A DNA stretch of 64,000 bases from Alcanivoracaceae bacterium (GTDB lineage: Bacteria; Pseudomonadota; Gammaproteobacteria; Pseudomonadales; Alcanivoracaceae), in NCBI GenBank assembly GCA_029213045.1, contig JARGPN010000010.1, forward strand, positions 186,001 through 250,000, written 5' to 3'. A program made the translations under genes and the position numbers. The notes under the pieces were generated by a model. That model ran no database searches. It saw nothing but the letters and a program-made list of their open reading frames with translations, and was not told where the DNA came from. This document shows, piece by piece, positions 36,763 through 47,161 of this stretch (within the stretch, counting starts at the first letter, position 1; each line of letters begins with the position of its first letter).

Positions 36763-37896
36763 ATGCAGATTGGAATCTCAGACCTTCTTAAGCTGACCGG
36801 CGCGCAGCTTAAGCATGGCAATCTTGGTCGAGCAGCATTTGTCTGCTGGATGTCGGTACCGCCTTACTTGATGCTCGCGTGCTGGGCGCTGCTTAGCCAA
36901 ATTGCCATTCCTACAGCAGGCGAATCAGGGCTCACTCTGATTGCCTTGTTTAGCCTTTGCGCCGCCATGCTGCTGTGCATTCTTGCCTTGAGCAGCCTCC
37001 ATCCAGCGCTGTCCAAACGACCGACTACCTACGCTCACATTGTATTGTGGTGCTACGGATTTTTAGCGGTAATGTCGTGTTATTTACTCGGTACTCTCAA
37101 TTTGCTGACCGGGCTCATCATGATGGCAGCCCCCACCATTGGCTTGATTCTATTTCCAGCGCGATTAATTGCCACGGTATTTTCAGTCTCGTTGGCCGCA
37201 CTCCTCATTCTGAGCGCACTGGCAGCCACTAACACCATTGCCTATGCACCGGGTCTAGGCATTCACGCAGATTTCTCGCCCAATGAAAGTTTGTATTTCA
37301 CCGCCAGCATGATTATCGCGGCCAGCGGTTACGTCGCCTACCAAACGGTTATTTTACTTGCGCTGCTCGACGCGTGGCGGTCGCGAGAAGAGTCAGTACG
37401 CCAACAATCTGCCACGGACCCGCTCACTGGTGTCGCCAATAGACGCTATGTCCTCGAACACTTAAACAATGCCATGCACGGCACGAGACGTAACGATCGA
37501 ATGGCGTTGCTGATGATAGACATCGATCACTTTAAACAAATTAACGATAAACATGGGCATCAAACTGGCGACGAAGCTCTCGTGCGCGTTGCGGAAATGC
37601 TACGCCAATGTGTGCGCGAGCAAGATTTAGTTGGACGCTATGGAGGAGAGGAATTTCTTGTGATTCTGCCTGGCACCGACCAACACGCCGCCACAGAAAT
37701 CGCCGAGCGCTGTCGCAAAGCGGTTAGCACCGTGCGCGTTTCAATGGGTGGTGAAGCCGTTGCAATGACCATCAGCGTGGGCGTAGTGAGTAGAATTTTG
37801 CAGGAAGATAGCCACATGGACGATTTAATTCGCTTAGCCGATGACGCCATGTATCGCGCTAAAAAAGCTGGGCGTAATTGCGTGATCGCCGGGTAA
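36763..37896 (+). CDS. Membrane-bound diguanylate cyclase (GGDEF)
   Basis: A protein of 377 residues with six membrane segments in the first 200 and a C-terminal GGDEF domain. The active site is GGEEF at 294-298, preceded by the I-site REQD with the usual five-residue gap; TDPLTGVANRR and DIDHFKQINDKHGH are intact, so it should make cyclic di-GMP and be feedback-inhibited. The start is unsure: TTG 36733 and GTG 36748 also open the frame, but the ATG at 36763 has GGAAA eight bases ahead. Divergent from xerD and convergent with rplS. It is not closely similar to the cyclase at 2846-4033 outside the GGDEF domain. Confidence 0.92.
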   Translation: MQIGISDLLKLTGAQLKHGNLGRAAFVCWMSVPPYLMLACWALLSQIAIPTAGESGLTLIALFSLCAAMLLCILALSSLHPALSKRPTTYAHIVLWCYGFLAVMSCYLLGTLNLLTGLIMMAAPTIGLILFPARLIATVFSVSLAALLILSALAATNTIAYAPGLGIHADFSPNESLYFTASMIIAASGYVAYQTVILLALLDAWRSREESVRQQSATDPLTGVANRRYVLEHLNNAMHGTRRNDRMALLMIDIDHFKQINDKHGHQTGDEALVRVAEMLRQCVREQDLVGRYGGEEFLVILPGTDQHAATEIAERCRKAVSTVRVSMGGEAVAMTISVGVVSRILQEDSHMDDLIRLADDAMYRAKKAGRNCVIAG

Positions 37897-37938
37897 AAAA
37901 CTCTAGCGTTATTACGACCACACGAAATTATGAGCAAT

Positions 37939-37969
37939 AAAAAAGGCCGCATTCATAGCGGCCTTTTTT
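37939..37969. terminator. Bidirectional terminator
   Basis: AAAAAAGGCCGC and GCGGCCTTTTTT form a 12-base-pair stem with a seven-base loop. T runs are present on both sides, so it should end both the plus-strand cyclase transcript and the minus-strand rpsP operon. Confidence 0.9.
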
Positions 37970-37987
37970 ATTCGAGCATCAAGGAAA

Positions 37988-38353
37988 TTAGTTGGCGCTA
38001 CGCACCTTTTCCTTAATACGTGCAGACTTACCAGAACGGTCACGCAAGAAGTATAGCTTGGCGCGACGTACGTCACCGCGACGCTCTACTTTAACGCTCT
38101 CGACCAGCGGGCTGTGCGTTTGGAATACACGCTCAACACCAACGCCGTGAGAAATTTTACGCACGGTGAACGCAGAGTTCAGACCGCGGTTGCGCTTAGC
38201 AATCACGACGCCTTGGAACGCCTGAATACGCTCACGATCACCTTCTTTTACCTTTACGTTTACGGTAACGGTATCGCCAGCGCCGAATTCCGGAAAATCG
38301 GTTTTCAGTTGGGCTGTTTCGATTTCCTGAATCAGAGGTTTCTTGCCGCTCAT
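37988..38353 (-). CDS. rplS: Ribosomal protein L19
   Basis: A 121-residue L19 of normal length. Seen: [53 protein letters not shown] and [25 protein letters not shown], all hallmark segments. It bridges the two ribosomal subunits in the 50S particle. Last gene of rpsP-rimM-trmD-rplS, 41 bases after trmD. Confidence 0.98.
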   Translation of the reverse strand: MSGKKPLIQEIETAQLKTDFPEFGAGDTVTVNVKVKEGDRERIQAFQGVVIAKRNRGLNSAFTVRKISHGVGVERVFQTHSPLVESVKVERRGDVRRAKLYFLRDRSGKSARIKEKVRSAN

Positions 38354-38394
38354 GACTGCCTGCTCCTGTTGCTAATGCTCTAGCGCGTTAATCG

Positions 38395-39162
38395 CTAATT
38401 CTGTTTGCCTTGTTCGCGGAGATATTCCGCCAACAGCGTTTGCTCTTCTTTACTCAAGCCTTGCTCACGCTTGCGCGCTTCGAGCAAATCAGGTCGCCGC
38501 TCAGCGGTACGACCCAGTGCCTGTTTGCGACGCCAACGCTCAATGGCTGCGTGGTTGCCGCTAAGCAGTACTTGCGGTACCGCTTTGCCCTCAAACACCT
38601 CCGGTCTGGTGTAGTGCGGGCAATCAAGCAGGTTCACATAATCGCCGGTGAATGAATCCTGCTCGGCTGAATCTTCGTGACCAAGAACACCGGGTAGGCG
38701 TCTGGCTACGGCATCAAGAAGTACCATGGCCGGCAGTTCACCGCCGGAGAGCACGTAATCACCAATAGAAAACTGCTCATCCACTTCTTCTTCGATTAAT
38801 CGCTCGTCGATACCTTCGTAGCGACCTGCGATTAACACTAGCGCGCTTTCTTGTGCTAGCTCTTCTACCGCTGCCTGATCAAGTGTTCGACCTTGCGGCG
38901 ACAGATAAATAACTTTTGCCTCGTTCCCCGCAGCGGCTTTTGCTGCGCGAATAGCACCTTGTAGCGGCGCTACTTTCATCACCATGCCAGGGCCGCCACC
39001 AAAAGGGCGATCATCGACAGTGCGATGTTTGTCTTCCGTGAAGTCACGAGGATTAACCGTGGTGACTTCCAATAATTTATTTTCGACTGCGCGACGCGTA
39101 ACGCCAAATTCAGTCACAGCTTTAATCATGTCCGGAAAAAGTGTCACCAGTGAGATGCGCAT
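38395..39162 (-). CDS. trmD: tRNA (guanine-37-N1)-methyltransferase
   Basis: A 255-residue SPOUT methyltransferase that adds N1-methyl to G37 of tRNAs and so prevents frameshifting. The knot region is visible: [29 protein letters not shown] and [21 protein letters not shown], with the catalytic Asp in the TRPEVFEG-following loop region. Normal length. It starts 81 bases after rimM. Confidence 0.98.
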   Translation of the reverse strand: MRISLVTLFPDMIKAVTEFGVTRRAVENKLLEVTTVNPRDFTEDKHRTVDDRPFGGGPGMVMKVAPLQGAIRAAKAAAGNEAKVIYLSPQGRTLDQAAVEELAQESALVLIAGRYEGIDERLIEEEVDEQFSIGDYVLSGGELPAMVLLDAVARRLPGVLGHEDSAEQDSFTGDYVNLLDCPHYTRPEVFEGKAVPQVLLSGNHAAIERWRRKQALGRTAERRPDLLEARKREQGLSKEEQTLLAEYLREQGKQN

Positions 39163-39243
39163 TGTGCTCTCTCCTTTTCAGTGACCTGACGGAATAATTT
39201 CGGTCAGTTTTTCAGGCAGCTGTTGTAAAACTTAGGGATGGAA

Positions 39244-39774
39244 TTAAAAGTCCGAATCCCAATCGACGATGACAAAACCTCCGTCGATATTCACTTCTGT
39301 AACATAGACATCAAGCACCCACGGAACCAATCGTTCCTGTCTGTCCTGGCTGTCTTTGTCGCCACGTACCACCAGCACATCGTTGGCGCCGGTTTCCATC
39401 ATCGTGGCAATTTTGCCGAGATCTTTTCCGTCAGTGGTTTTTACTCGTAAGCCGAACAGGCTGCTCCAGTAAAAATCGCCGTCTTCAAGCGTCGGCAGCG
39501 CAGTGCGCGCGGTAGCGATATCTTTTCCAATAAAGCGTGCTTCCGCACGGGTTCTATCGGTTTCGCCATCAAGCTGGGCGACGAGGCCCTTGCCCTGCAC
39601 TCTTCCGGCGGTAACTTCTACCGGAACCCAGCCTGCATCGGTTTTCAGATACAAAGGCTGGTAATCAAAAATGTTTTCTTTCGGGTCGGTAAAGGAATGC
39701 ACCTTTACCCAACCACGAACGCCGTAGGCACCAACAACCTTGCCTACGACCAGCGCTTCAGACTCAGCTAGCAT
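39244..39774 (-). CDS. rimM: Ribosome maturation factor RimM
   Basis: A 176-residue 16S rRNA processing protein that binds S19 during 30S assembly. The RimM N-terminal domain (VGKVVGAYGVRGWVKVHSFTD) and the C-terminal PRC-barrel domain (DFYWSSLFGLRV, ETGANDVLVV, LVPWVLDVY) are both present. Its ATG overlaps the rpsP stop in a TAATG arrangement, so the two are translationally coupled. Confidence 0.97.
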   Translation of the reverse strand: MLAESEALVVGKVVGAYGVRGWVKVHSFTDPKENIFDYQPLYLKTDAGWVPVEVTAGRVQGKGLVAQLDGETDRTRAEARFIGKDIATARTALPTLEDGDFYWSSLFGLRVKTTDGKDLGKIATMMETGANDVLVVRGDKDSQDRQERLVPWVLDVYVTEVNIDGGFVIVDWDSDF

Positions 39775-40025
39775 TAGCCGTTCTGCTTGCGGAACTCCTT
39801 AACCAGCGTTTTCACGCGGTCAGAGGTCTGCGCACCAACTGACAACCAGTGATCAAGACGCTCGCCCTGCAATTGCAGACGAACTTCACCACCACGTGCC
39901 AGCGGGTTGAAATAACCCAGACGCTCGATAAAACGGCCGTCACGTGCAGTGCGGCTGTCAGTGACAACTACGCTGTAAAACGGACGCTTCTTGGACCCAC
40001 CACGGGTTAGACGAATCGTTACCAT
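39774..40025 (-). CDS. rpsP: Ribosomal protein S16
   Basis: An 83-residue S16 of normal length, first gene of the operon. [17 protein letters not shown] and [10 protein letters not shown] are diagnostic. The stop overlaps the rimM start. A likely promoter lies about 115 bases upstream, giving a 5' leader of roughly 100 bases. In many gammaproteobacteria ffh lies immediately upstream; here the cobalamin island separates them. Confidence 0.98.
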   Translation of the reverse strand: MVTIRLTRGGSKKRPFYSVVVTDSRTARDGRFIERLGYFNPLARGGEVRLQLQGERLDHWLSVGAQTSDRVKTLVKEFRKQNG

Positions 40026-40138
40026 AAGGCTTCTCTGTCTCTTCTATGTCCTGTTTCCGGTCTTTTTGCCCGCTTTTTCAAGGAAAAAGCCAACATCAAG
40101 CACCGTGCCCCGATCTACCGGGACCCGAAAGGCCGCAG

Positions 40139-40167
40139 ATTGTAGCGACCTAGGCGGGGTTTTGAAA
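40139..40167 (-). promoter_or_regulatory. Probable rpsP-operon promoter
   Basis: On the minus strand, TTTCAA and TACAAT are separated by exactly 17 bases; the -10 matches sigma-70 at five of six places, the -35 at three. It lies in the 351-base gap between cobQ and rpsP and is the best candidate there. The rest of that gap shows no gene; a GC-rich leader lies between the promoter and rpsP. Confidence 0.5.
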
Positions 40168-40376
40168 GCGATTTTTTGAGCAGATTTAAGGGTTTGGCTC
40201 CCAGTCGTGACCGACAAGATCCTCTTACTAATAGAAGAAGGAGCAAAACGCTGACCAACTCAGGCGCAGGGCAGCCATCACACCGCACTCGGGCTAGCTG
40301 TAAGCACCCTGCCGCCGCGACATCTAGCGACTTCTTAACGCGCTTGCACACCCAGCAAGGCGCGCATAGTAGAGCC

Positions 40377-41855
40377 TCATGAGAGCCCTAGCAATGCCAA
40401 TAATCCTGCCGTGTCCGCGTGCTGCTCAATCATGTCCGCCAATCGGTCCAAATCCCGCTGCCGGTGGGCATCGTAGTCCACTGCTGCACGCCCCGATGAC
40501 AATCCCGCCCAATGCAAAATAGCGGTGGCCGCCGGCCCATGGTCAAACAGCCCATGCAGGTAGCAGCCCATGATCTGTCCGTCATCACTGATGGCGCCAT
40601 CCAACACGCCATCTGCCGAACCATCGGCAAGCCGCAGCATCGGCCTCATGATCGCATCGCCTGTGGTGACGCCGTTATGAATTTCGTAGCCATGGATACT
40701 TGTTGTGGTTAATCCATCGTCGAGCAAAAGCTCGCCAGAGACGTTACGCAGCTGTTTGCCTGGCATCAATCGCGTTTGCATGGACAGCCAGCCAAGTCCT
40801 GGGCTGCCGCCCGGCTCGCCTTCCAAGCCATCGGGATCGCCGATGTCATCACCAAGCATTTGAAAGCCACCACAAATGCCGAGCAATTTTCCGCCATAAC
40901 GCAAATGCCGCTCGATATGTTTATCCCAGCCTTGCGCCCGCAAAAAATCCAAATCAGCTCGTGTGGCTTTGCTTCCCGGCAAAATGACTAAGTCTGCCGC
41001 CGGCCACGCCTGCCCCATTTTGACGAATATCAGCTCAACACCAGGATGAAGGCGCAGGGGATCAAAATCATTGTGATTACTCATGCGCGGAAATATTGGC
41101 ACCACTACTTTTAACGCACCAGTGTCGCTGTCGCCGCTGTCCGCCACAGCGTCTTCCGCGTCGAGCACCAAGCCATGCAAATAAGGCAATACACCCAATA
41201 CCGGTTTATTCGTGCGCTCTTCAAGCCAATCCAGACCGCCTTGCAACAGAGCTATATCTCCGCGAAAACGATTGATAAAAAATCCGCGGGTGCGCTGTTG
41301 CTCGCTTTCAGACAATAGATCCAGCGTGCCGACCAAATGTGCGAACACGCCTCCCCTATCTATGTCCGCCACAATCAGCACGGGACAATCTATTTCCTCA
41401 GCGAATCCCATGTTGGCAATATCGTTTTCACGTAAATTTATTTCCGCTGGGCTACCGGCGCCCTCGGCAATAATAATGTCGTAACGAGAAGACAACGCAC
41501 GCCACGCTTCAACCACCGCCTCACGCGCCGTTGCTTTATAAGCGTGATAATCAAGCGCTTCCATGTTACCCAGCACCTGCCCACGAATAATGACCTGCGC
41601 ACCTTTATCCGTTTGCGGCTTTAACAACACGGGATTCATATCACTGTGCGCGGCGATACCACACGCCAACGCTTGCAACGCAGTAGAACGACCGATCTCT
41701 CCGCCGTCCTCCGTCACCGCACTATTTAACGCCATGTTTTGCGCTTTAAACGGCGCAACGGATACACCGCGCCGCGCCAACCAACGACAGAGCGCAGCCA
41801 CCAAGGTGCTTTTTCCTGCGTCGGAGGTAGTGCCTTGAATCATCAATGTGGTCAC
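40377..41855 (-). CDS. cobQ: Cobyric acid synthase
   Basis: A 492-residue ATP- and glutamine-dependent amidase that adds four amide groups to adenosylcobyrinic acid a,c-diamide. The N-terminal synthetase domain has its P-loop at residues 8-17 ([10 protein letters not shown]) and KAQNMALNS; the C-terminal glutamine amidotransferase domain has [11 protein letters not shown] with the nucleophile-position Cys and a late HGLFDH. Normal length. Start is GTG at 41855. It is the last gene of the riboswitch-led unit, 54 bases after cobO. Confidence 0.96.
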   Translation of the reverse strand: MTTLMIQGTTSDAGKSTLVAALCRWLARRGVSVAPFKAQNMALNSAVTEDGGEIGRSTALQALACGIAAHSDMNPVLLKPQTDKGAQVIIRGQVLGNMEALDYHAYKATAREAVVEAWRALSSRYDIIIAEGAGSPAEINLRENDIANMGFAEEIDCPVLIVADIDRGGVFAHLVGTLDLLSESEQQRTRGFFINRFRGDIALLQGGLDWLEERTNKPVLGVLPYLHGLVLDAEDAVADSGDSDTGALKVVVPIFPRMSNHNDFDPLRLHPGVELIFVKMGQAWPAADLVILPGSKATRADLDFLRAQGWDKHIERHLRYGGKLLGICGGFQMLGDDIGDPDGLEGEPGGSPGLGWLSMQTRLMPGKQLRNVSGELLLDDGLTTTSIHGYEIHNGVTTGDAIMRPMLRLADGSADGVLDGAISDDGQIMGCYLHGLFDHGPAATAILHWAGLSSGRAAVDYDAHRQRDLDRLADMIEQHADTAGLLALLGLS

Positions 41856-41909
41856 GGCATCACTCTTCTATTTTGGCGCTTTCATCGAGTCGCTGATGGA
41901 AAGAAAAAA

Positions 41910-42521
41910 TTAAAGCTCAACGCCTTTTTGCGCGCGCACACCTAGATCTTTAAAGGCATGCTTCACGACTTTCATTTCCGTCACAGTGTCGGCCAGATCA
42001 ATTAATAATTGCGGCGCATAACGGCCCGTCACAATGGCATGCTGCATTGCTGGGCGCGCTTGCAGATCATCGAGCACCATGTCGATATCCAAGTATTCGT
42101 AATGCAGCGCAATATTCAGCTCGTCGAGCAACACCATTTGATAACTGTCATCGCTCAACATCTTTTTCGCGATTTCCCACGCGGCGGTTGCCGATGCAAT
42201 ATCACGTTCGCGATTTTGGGTGTCCCATGTATAGCCGTCACCCATAACGTGATAATCCACATTCGGTAAGTCACGAAAAAAGGCTTCTTCGCCGGTGCTG
42301 AACGCCCCTTTAATAAACTGCACCACACCGACCTTCATGCCGTGACCGAGGGCCCGCGCTAACATACCGAAGCCGGAGCTGCTTTTTCCTTTTCCGGGGC
42401 CGGTAAGCACCAACAACAATCCTTGATCTTTATCCGCACTGGCGATGCGTGCGTTCATAATTTCTTGCTTCTTTGCCATGCGCCACGCGTGGCGCTCTGG
42501 TGATTTTGGATCTTGTCGCAT
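41910..42521 (-). CDS. cobO: Corrinoid adenosyltransferase (CobA/BtuR type)
   Basis: A 203-residue enzyme that transfers the adenosyl group from ATP to cob(I)alamin or precursors. The P-loop GPGKGKSSS is at 41-49, followed by VGVVQFIKG, and VLLDELNIALHYEYLD carries the conserved acidic residues. The family form is CobA/CobO, not PduO. GGGAG lies about seven bases ahead of the ATG. It lies between btuD and cobQ on the same strand. Confidence 0.95.
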   Translation of the reverse strand: MRQDPKSPERHAWRMAKKQEIMNARIASADKDQGLLLVLTGPGKGKSSSGFGMLARALGHGMKVGVVQFIKGAFSTGEEAFFRDLPNVDYHVMGDGYTWDTQNRERDIASATAAWEIAKKMLSDDSYQMVLLDELNIALHYEYLDIDMVLDDLQARPAMQHAIVTGRYAPQLLIDLADTVTEMKVVKHAFKDLGVRAQKGVEL

Positions 42522-42547
42522 AAATGACTCCCGTTTCGGTGTTACCG

Positions 42548-43354
42548 TTATCTGGGAACAAACACAGCTGTTCCGTTAATATTGCCAACCGCCAATGCTT
42601 GTCCGTACAGGCGCTCCAAGAGATCAGGCACCAGCATTTCCTTCGCTGCACCAAAACGTAATTCGCCATCGGGAAACATCAGCAGCAAGTGATCGCACCA
42701 ACGCGCAGCAAGATTTAAATCGTGCAAACACATAAACACGGCTGCGCCCTGCGCCGCTTGTTTTTCTAACAGCTGCATGACCGCCACTTGATGATGCAAA
42801 TCCAAATGGTTAGTCGGCTCATCCGCCAGCCAAATTGACGGGGTTTGCGCGAGCGCTGTAGCAATAGCAACGCGTTGCCGCTCGCCGCCTGAAAGCGTAG
42901 ACACCAACCGATCTCGCATTGGCGCGAGCGATAACTGCTCAAGCGCATTGAGCGCGATCTGGTAATCGCTTGCAGATTCACGCTGCCACAGCGATAAAAA
43001 CGGATGACGGCCAATCAGCGCTGTCTCTAATACTGTCGCAGGAAAGCTGTCCTGGCGCTCTTGAAACACTAACGCTAAATGTCGTGCAACATCGCGTCGG
43101 TTTAATTGAAAAACGGAAGCGTCTTCAAGCAACACATCACCACTACGCGGCGCACGTAAACCCGCCAAAGTATGCAACAACGTTGTTTTGCCAACGCCGT
43201 TGGGCCCCAACACACCCCAGCGTTGACCGGAGCAAATGGTAGCGGTGAACGGATCTCCCGCGTTGCGCCCTGGAATGTCCACGACGACGTTGTGGGCGCG
43301 CAATGCAATATTGTTTGGGGTGTGATCTTTGACGTTCTGTTGCAATGAAGACAT
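42548..43354 (-). CDS. btuD: Corrinoid ABC transporter ATP-binding protein
   Basis: A 268-residue ABC ATPase of the FecE/BtuD type. Walker A GPNGVGKTT is at 50-58, the signature is LSGGERQRVAIATAL, Walker B is IWLADEP with a His switch region after it. Its ATG overlaps the btuC stop (TAATG) and AGGAG lies six bases ahead, so the pair is coupled. With btuC and btuF it should drive vitamin B12 uptake across the inner membrane. Confidence 0.93.
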   Translation of the reverse strand: MSSLQQNVKDHTPNNIALRAHNVVVDIPGRNAGDPFTATICSGQRWGVLGPNGVGKTTLLHTLAGLRAPRSGDVLLEDASVFQLNRRDVARHLALVFQERQDSFPATVLETALIGRHPFLSLWQRESASDYQIALNALEQLSLAPMRDRLVSTLSGGERQRVAIATALAQTPSIWLADEPTNHLDLHHQVAVMQLLEKQAAQGAAVFMCLHDLNLAARWCDHLLLMFPDGELRFGAAKEMLVPDLLERLYGQALAVGNINGTAVFVPR

Positions 43355-44358
43355 TAGCGACTCCTGTACAACAAATATAAAAAAGTTGGCACGCCGAACA
43401 ATGCGGTAATCACACCTACCGGTAATTGTTCAGGCGCAATGATGGTGCGTGCCAGAGTGTCAGCAAACGTCAACAACGCGCCGCCCGCTAACGCACTGGC
43501 AGGTAGAATTAAGCGCTGATCATTGCCCAGCACCAACCTGAGCATATGCGGCACAATCAATCCCACAAATCCGACGCTGCCTGCAGTGGTCACCGCAACG
43601 GCGGTCAGCACACTGGCCATCACGTACACTGTCCACTCTAAGGGGCGCACCGACACACCTAAGGCCGCTGCTTGCAACGGACCGCGCGCCAACACGTTTA
43701 AACTTCGCCCCAACGGCAAGGTAATAAGTAACGCAGGAATTAACACTGCCCACGCCATAACCGGCGTGCGCGCATAACTCAAATCACCCATCAACCAATA
43801 CAACATACCCGGCAAACTGTCCGCCGGACTCATGGTTAAGATAAAGGTAATCACCGCACTCCAACCTGCCGCCACCACAACGCCAGTAAGCAGCAAGCGC
43901 GTTGGCGTCCAACCACCGACACCTTGTGCTAATCCAAACACTAAAAGCGTCGAAACCAATGCGCCAAGGGATGCTGATCCAGACACCACCATCATACCGG
44001 CGCCGCATAACATGGCCGCTAACGCACCGACTGCCGCACCGCCGGATAAACCTAAAACATAAGGGTCTGCCAACGGGTTGCGCAGCAACACCTGCATCAG
44101 CGCACCCGCTAAAGACAGTAACGCGCCAGTCGCAAAAGCAGCGAGCGCGCGTGGCGCGCGCAATGACAGCACTAAATCACGATGGAGCGGTTCACCGCCG
44201 CCGGTGAGCACCGCCCACACCTCTGTTAGTGATAACGGAACGCTGCCCACGGCAACGGACAAGCACAACGCAAACACGCCTGCACAACACAGCAAAAATA
44301 ACGCCGCGCTCATTGTGCATGGCGTGTTGATCCGCGCATTTGCATTAACGTTTTTCAC
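43354..44358 (-). CDS. btuC: Corrinoid ABC transporter permease
   Basis: A FecCD-type permease of about 334 residues with roughly ten membrane helices. VAVGSVPLSLTEVW, LRAPRALAAFATGALLSLAGALMQVLLRNPLADPYVLGLSGGAAVGA and GSVGFVGLIVPHMLRLVLG are family signatures. The start is unsure: GTG 44358 overlaps the btuF end and gives a short polar N terminus; ATG 44313 is the alternative. The longer open frame to 44520 lies inside btuF and is not credible. Confidence 0.92.
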   Translation of the reverse strand: MKNVNANARINTPCTMSAALFLLCCAGVFALCLSVAVGSVPLSLTEVWAVLTGGGEPLHRDLVLSLRAPRALAAFATGALLSLAGALMQVLLRNPLADPYVLGLSGGAAVGALAAMLCGAGMMVVSGSASLGALVSTLLVFGLAQGVGGWTPTRLLLTGVVVAAGWSAVITFILTMSPADSLPGMLYWLMGDLSYARTPVMAWAVLIPALLITLPLGRSLNVLARGPLQAAALGVSVRPLEWTVYVMASVLTAVAVTTAGSVGFVGLIVPHMLRLVLGNDQRLILPASALAGGALLTFADTLARTIIAPEQLPVGVITALFGVPTFLYLLYRSR

Positions 44359-45277
44359 GGGCCACGTCCAAGTGCTGACAAAGAATACGCACACCTTCTG
44401 CAATGCTCGGCGATGGGCGCTGAATAGAGGATGGTGGAACAAAAAATAAATTATCGCGACGCACAGCCTGCAAGGCAGAAAATGCTTTCCATGGCTCCAG
44501 CCATTTTGCATTCGCCTCACCCATGCCGCTCACAACGATGGCTTCTGGGTCAGCCGCGAGCACCGCTTCTTGGCTAATACGTGGCGCTAGCGTTGGCAAA
44601 TCACCGAACACATTCACGCCTCCGCACACATTAATCGCTTGGCTGATTAGATGCGTATCGTTCACGGTCATCAGTGGTTCTTGCCACACTTCATAAAACA
44701 CACCTACAGGCGAAGCGTTCGCATATTTTTGTCGCAGCGCGGCAATGTCGTCTCGAAAATTATTGGCAGCCTGTTGGCCAAATGCGTCTGTACCCGCAAG
44801 GGACGATAGGCGTTCAAGTGTGGCGCTCACACCCTCGAACCGTAATGGTTCGCTGAAATAAATCGGGAACCCCAATGCCTCTAGGCGTTCGGTTTGCGGC
44901 ATTGGGTTGCCGCTGCGCCATGCCACAATTAAATCCGGCTTCAGCGCAAGCACCGCTTCCATATCTAATCGCTTGTAGCTGCCGACGCGGGGCAGCTTCT
45001 TCGCCGCTTCAGGGAAATCACTAAATGCCACCGCGCCGACCATAAAGTCGCCCGCGCCGGCGGCATAAAGCAGCTCCGTGGCGCCGGGCGATAACGCAAT
45101 AATTCGCCGTGCCGGCGCGGCAAGGCATACCTCACGCCGAGCGTCGTCCGTAACGCAAATTTTCGTTGGCGCATGAGCGACACTTTCTTCTGCGCGCAAC
45201 GCAGCGCTCGCAGACATTGCTGCAACAAGGCAAAAGAATCCAACTAAACGTTGGCGGTGTCGTAGAGCACCTGACAT
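44345..45277 (-). CDS. btuF: Periplasmic corrinoid-binding protein
   Basis: A 310-residue class III substrate-binding protein with a signal peptide (to about residue 29). RIIALSPGATELLYAAGAGDFMVGAVAFSDFPEAAKKLPRVG is the BtuF signature. It hands B12 to the BtuCD transporter. AGGAA lies about ten bases ahead of the ATG. It comes 46 bases after btuB and overlaps the proposed btuC start. Confidence 0.94.
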   Translation of the reverse strand: MSGALRHRQRLVGFFCLVAAMSASAALRAEESVAHAPTKICVTDDARREVCLAAPARRIIALSPGATELLYAAGAGDFMVGAVAFSDFPEAAKKLPRVGSYKRLDMEAVLALKPDLIVAWRSGNPMPQTERLEALGFPIYFSEPLRFEGVSATLERLSSLAGTDAFGQQAANNFRDDIAALRQKYANASPVGVFYEVWQEPLMTVNDTHLISQAINVCGGVNVFGDLPTLAPRISQEAVLAADPEAIVVSGMGEANAKWLEPWKAFSALQAVRRDNLFFVPPSSIQRPSPSIAEGVRILCQHLDVAREKR

Positions 45278-45322
45278 AACAACCCGTTCCTAATTTGCTA
45301 TGGGCTTCAGCACGGCGAAAGC

Positions 45323-47161
45323 CTAACGAATATCGTAACGCAGACTTAAAAAGGTCGCGCGGCCCGCATTCAGATAATCCCATCCACCAAAAGCTCGTGC
45401 GGTGGCATATTCTTTATCTAGCACGTTGCTCATCGTGACTCGCGTTGACCAGTGCTTGGCAAACTGCCAACCGGCGCGCAAATCCAGCAAACCATAACCT
45501 GGTAAGCGCTGGGTGTTAGTGCTGTTGTTATAGCGATGCCCCTGCAGGACAACACTGCCGCCTACACTGATCGCCCCTAGCTGACGGTCAACATCTAAAC
45601 GCGCGCTTTCTTTGGCGCGACGCTGCAACACCTTGCCGGTTTCTGAGTCCTCAGGATCTTGCCGTGTGATCGCCGCCGCTAAACGCCACTGATTCCACTG
45701 TACGCCGGAGGTTAACTCCACGCCGCGAATGCGCGCTTGATTGACGTTGTACGGGCCACCCACACCACCGATAAACGCATAGGCGATTAAATCTTCAACC
45801 TCGGTATCGTACACCGCGACATCCCAAAACCATGCTTGATACTGGCCGCGTAACCCTAGCTCCGCCGTTTCAGAATTTTCCGGTTTTAATGCGGGGTTGC
45901 CATAGCCAGGGTAATACAAATCATTAAACGTCGGCGCGCGAAACGCCGTGCCGTAACTTGCACGGGCGCGATGGGCATCGCCGATTTGATATCCCAGCGC
46001 GATGGCACCGGTGGTCTTTTCCCCAAACGCTTCGTTGTCGTCGTAACGAACGCTCGATTGAATATCCACGTCGCCAAAGGAGAGAAATAGCTGCGCATAC
46101 CCCGCGCCGTTTTCTCGCTCTTTTTCGTTATAAGCCAGATCGCTTTCAATAAAGTCGTGAATGAATTCGCTGCCGACGACCAATTCATGCTCACCAAACA
46201 GTACGCTGTTTTTCCAGTTGGCTGTTTGGCTGCGCGTATTAAACTCGCCGTCTTCGTTACCGTTATTAAAATTGAGGCTGTCATCACGCGCGTCGCTAAT
46301 TTGCAGTGACGTCTGCCAGCCTTCCGTCACCCACAAGGAGCCCTTAACGCCAGCAACTTGCAGTGCGTAATCAGTATGTAGATCGTCGTTGATATTACTG
46401 CCTTCGTATTCAGAACTACCCGCCGCACGAAAACCAAATACACCCAACTCTGCGTTGTTGCCGAAGCGATGCGTCAAACGCGTCGTCACAGATGTGTTGT
46501 CATAGCCGCGATCGTCTGCGCCTTCACGCACGGTCGTGCCTGCAGTGTCAAAACGATCTGCGGCAAAGGCATAACGGGTTCCGTCTTGTTCGCCTTCAGC
46601 ACCCGCCGCAATACGGTTACTTGAAAAAGTCCCGCTGCCAAACTCCATCCAAGAGCCTGGATTACTGCCATCAGCGGTAAAGACTTGCACCACACCACCC
46701 ACGGCATCTGCGCCGTATAAACTTCCGCGTGGACCTCGCACGACTTCAACACGATTAATTAATTGCGGAGGTAAAAAATGCCACGCTGCGCCGCCATTAG
46801 TAGCGGAGCGCATGCGCACACCATCAATTAACAGCAATGTGGAGCTGCTGCCATTGCCGCGCAAATAAACACTGGTGTTTTTCCCAAAGGAACCGTTGCC
46901 AATCACTTCAACACCAGCCTGGCCTTGGAGAATATTGGTCAGCTCTAGGGGTTGCTGCTCACGTAATTGTTTTTCGTCGATGACGGTCACCGACGAAAGC
47001 GTATCGTTCACCGTGCGGCTGCTAAGCGTCGCGGTGACAACAACAGGATCAAGCATGGCAACGTCCGTGGCATATTCGCCCGATTCGCCATACGCAAAGA
47101 GAGAAAAAGGAAGAACAGAAAAAAACACAGCGGCTTTCGCCGACGATAGTCGAATGGTCAT
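45323..47161 (-). CDS. btuB: TonB-dependent vitamin B12 receptor
   Basis: A 612-residue outer-membrane receptor. A signal peptide of about 24 residues is followed by the TonB box DPVVVTA (38-44), a plug domain (SVTVIDEKQLREQQPLELTNILQG, VEVIGNGSFGKNTSVYLRGNGSSSTLLLIDGVR, VEVVRGPRGSLYGADAVGGVVQVF) and a 22-strand barrel with FRAPTFNDLYYPGYGNPALKPENS. It imports cobalamins. ATG 47161 is chosen because it begins the signal peptide; the frame extends to 47305 through the riboswitch leader, which is not coding. First gene of the riboswitch-controlled unit. Confidence 0.95.
   Translation of the reverse strand: MTIRLSSAKAAVFFSVLPFSLFAYGESGEYATDVAMLDPVVVTATLSSRTVNDTLSSVTVIDEKQLREQQPLELTNILQGQAGVEVIGNGSFGKNTSVYLRGNGSSSTLLLIDGVRMRSATNGGAAWHFLPPQLINRVEVVRGPRGSLYGADAVGGVVQVFTADGSNPGSWMEFGSGTFSSNRIAAGAEGEQDGTRYAFAADRFDTAGTTVREGADDRGYDNTSVTTRLTHRFGNNAELGVFGFRAAGSSEYEGSNINDDLHTDYALQVAGVKGSLWVTEGWQTSLQISDARDDSLNFNNGNEDGEFNTRSQTANWKNSVLFGEHELVVGSEFIHDFIESDLAYNEKERENGAGYAQLFLSFGDVDIQSSVRYDDNEAFGEKTTGAIALGYQIGDAHRARASYGTAFRAPTFNDLYYPGYGNPALKPENSETAELGLRGQYQAWFWDVAVYDTEVEDLIAYAFIGGVGGPYNVNQARIRGVELTSGVQWNQWRLAAAITRQDPEDSETGKVLQRRAKESARLDVDRQLGAISVGGSVVLQGHRYNNSTNTQRLPGYGLLDLRAGWQFAKHWSTRVTMSNVLDKEYATARAFGGWDYLNAGRATFLSLRYDIR

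Noticed and set aside
44359-44520. Extended N terminus of btuC
   Set aside because: The extension lies fully inside btuF in another frame and no FecCD protein has such a leader.
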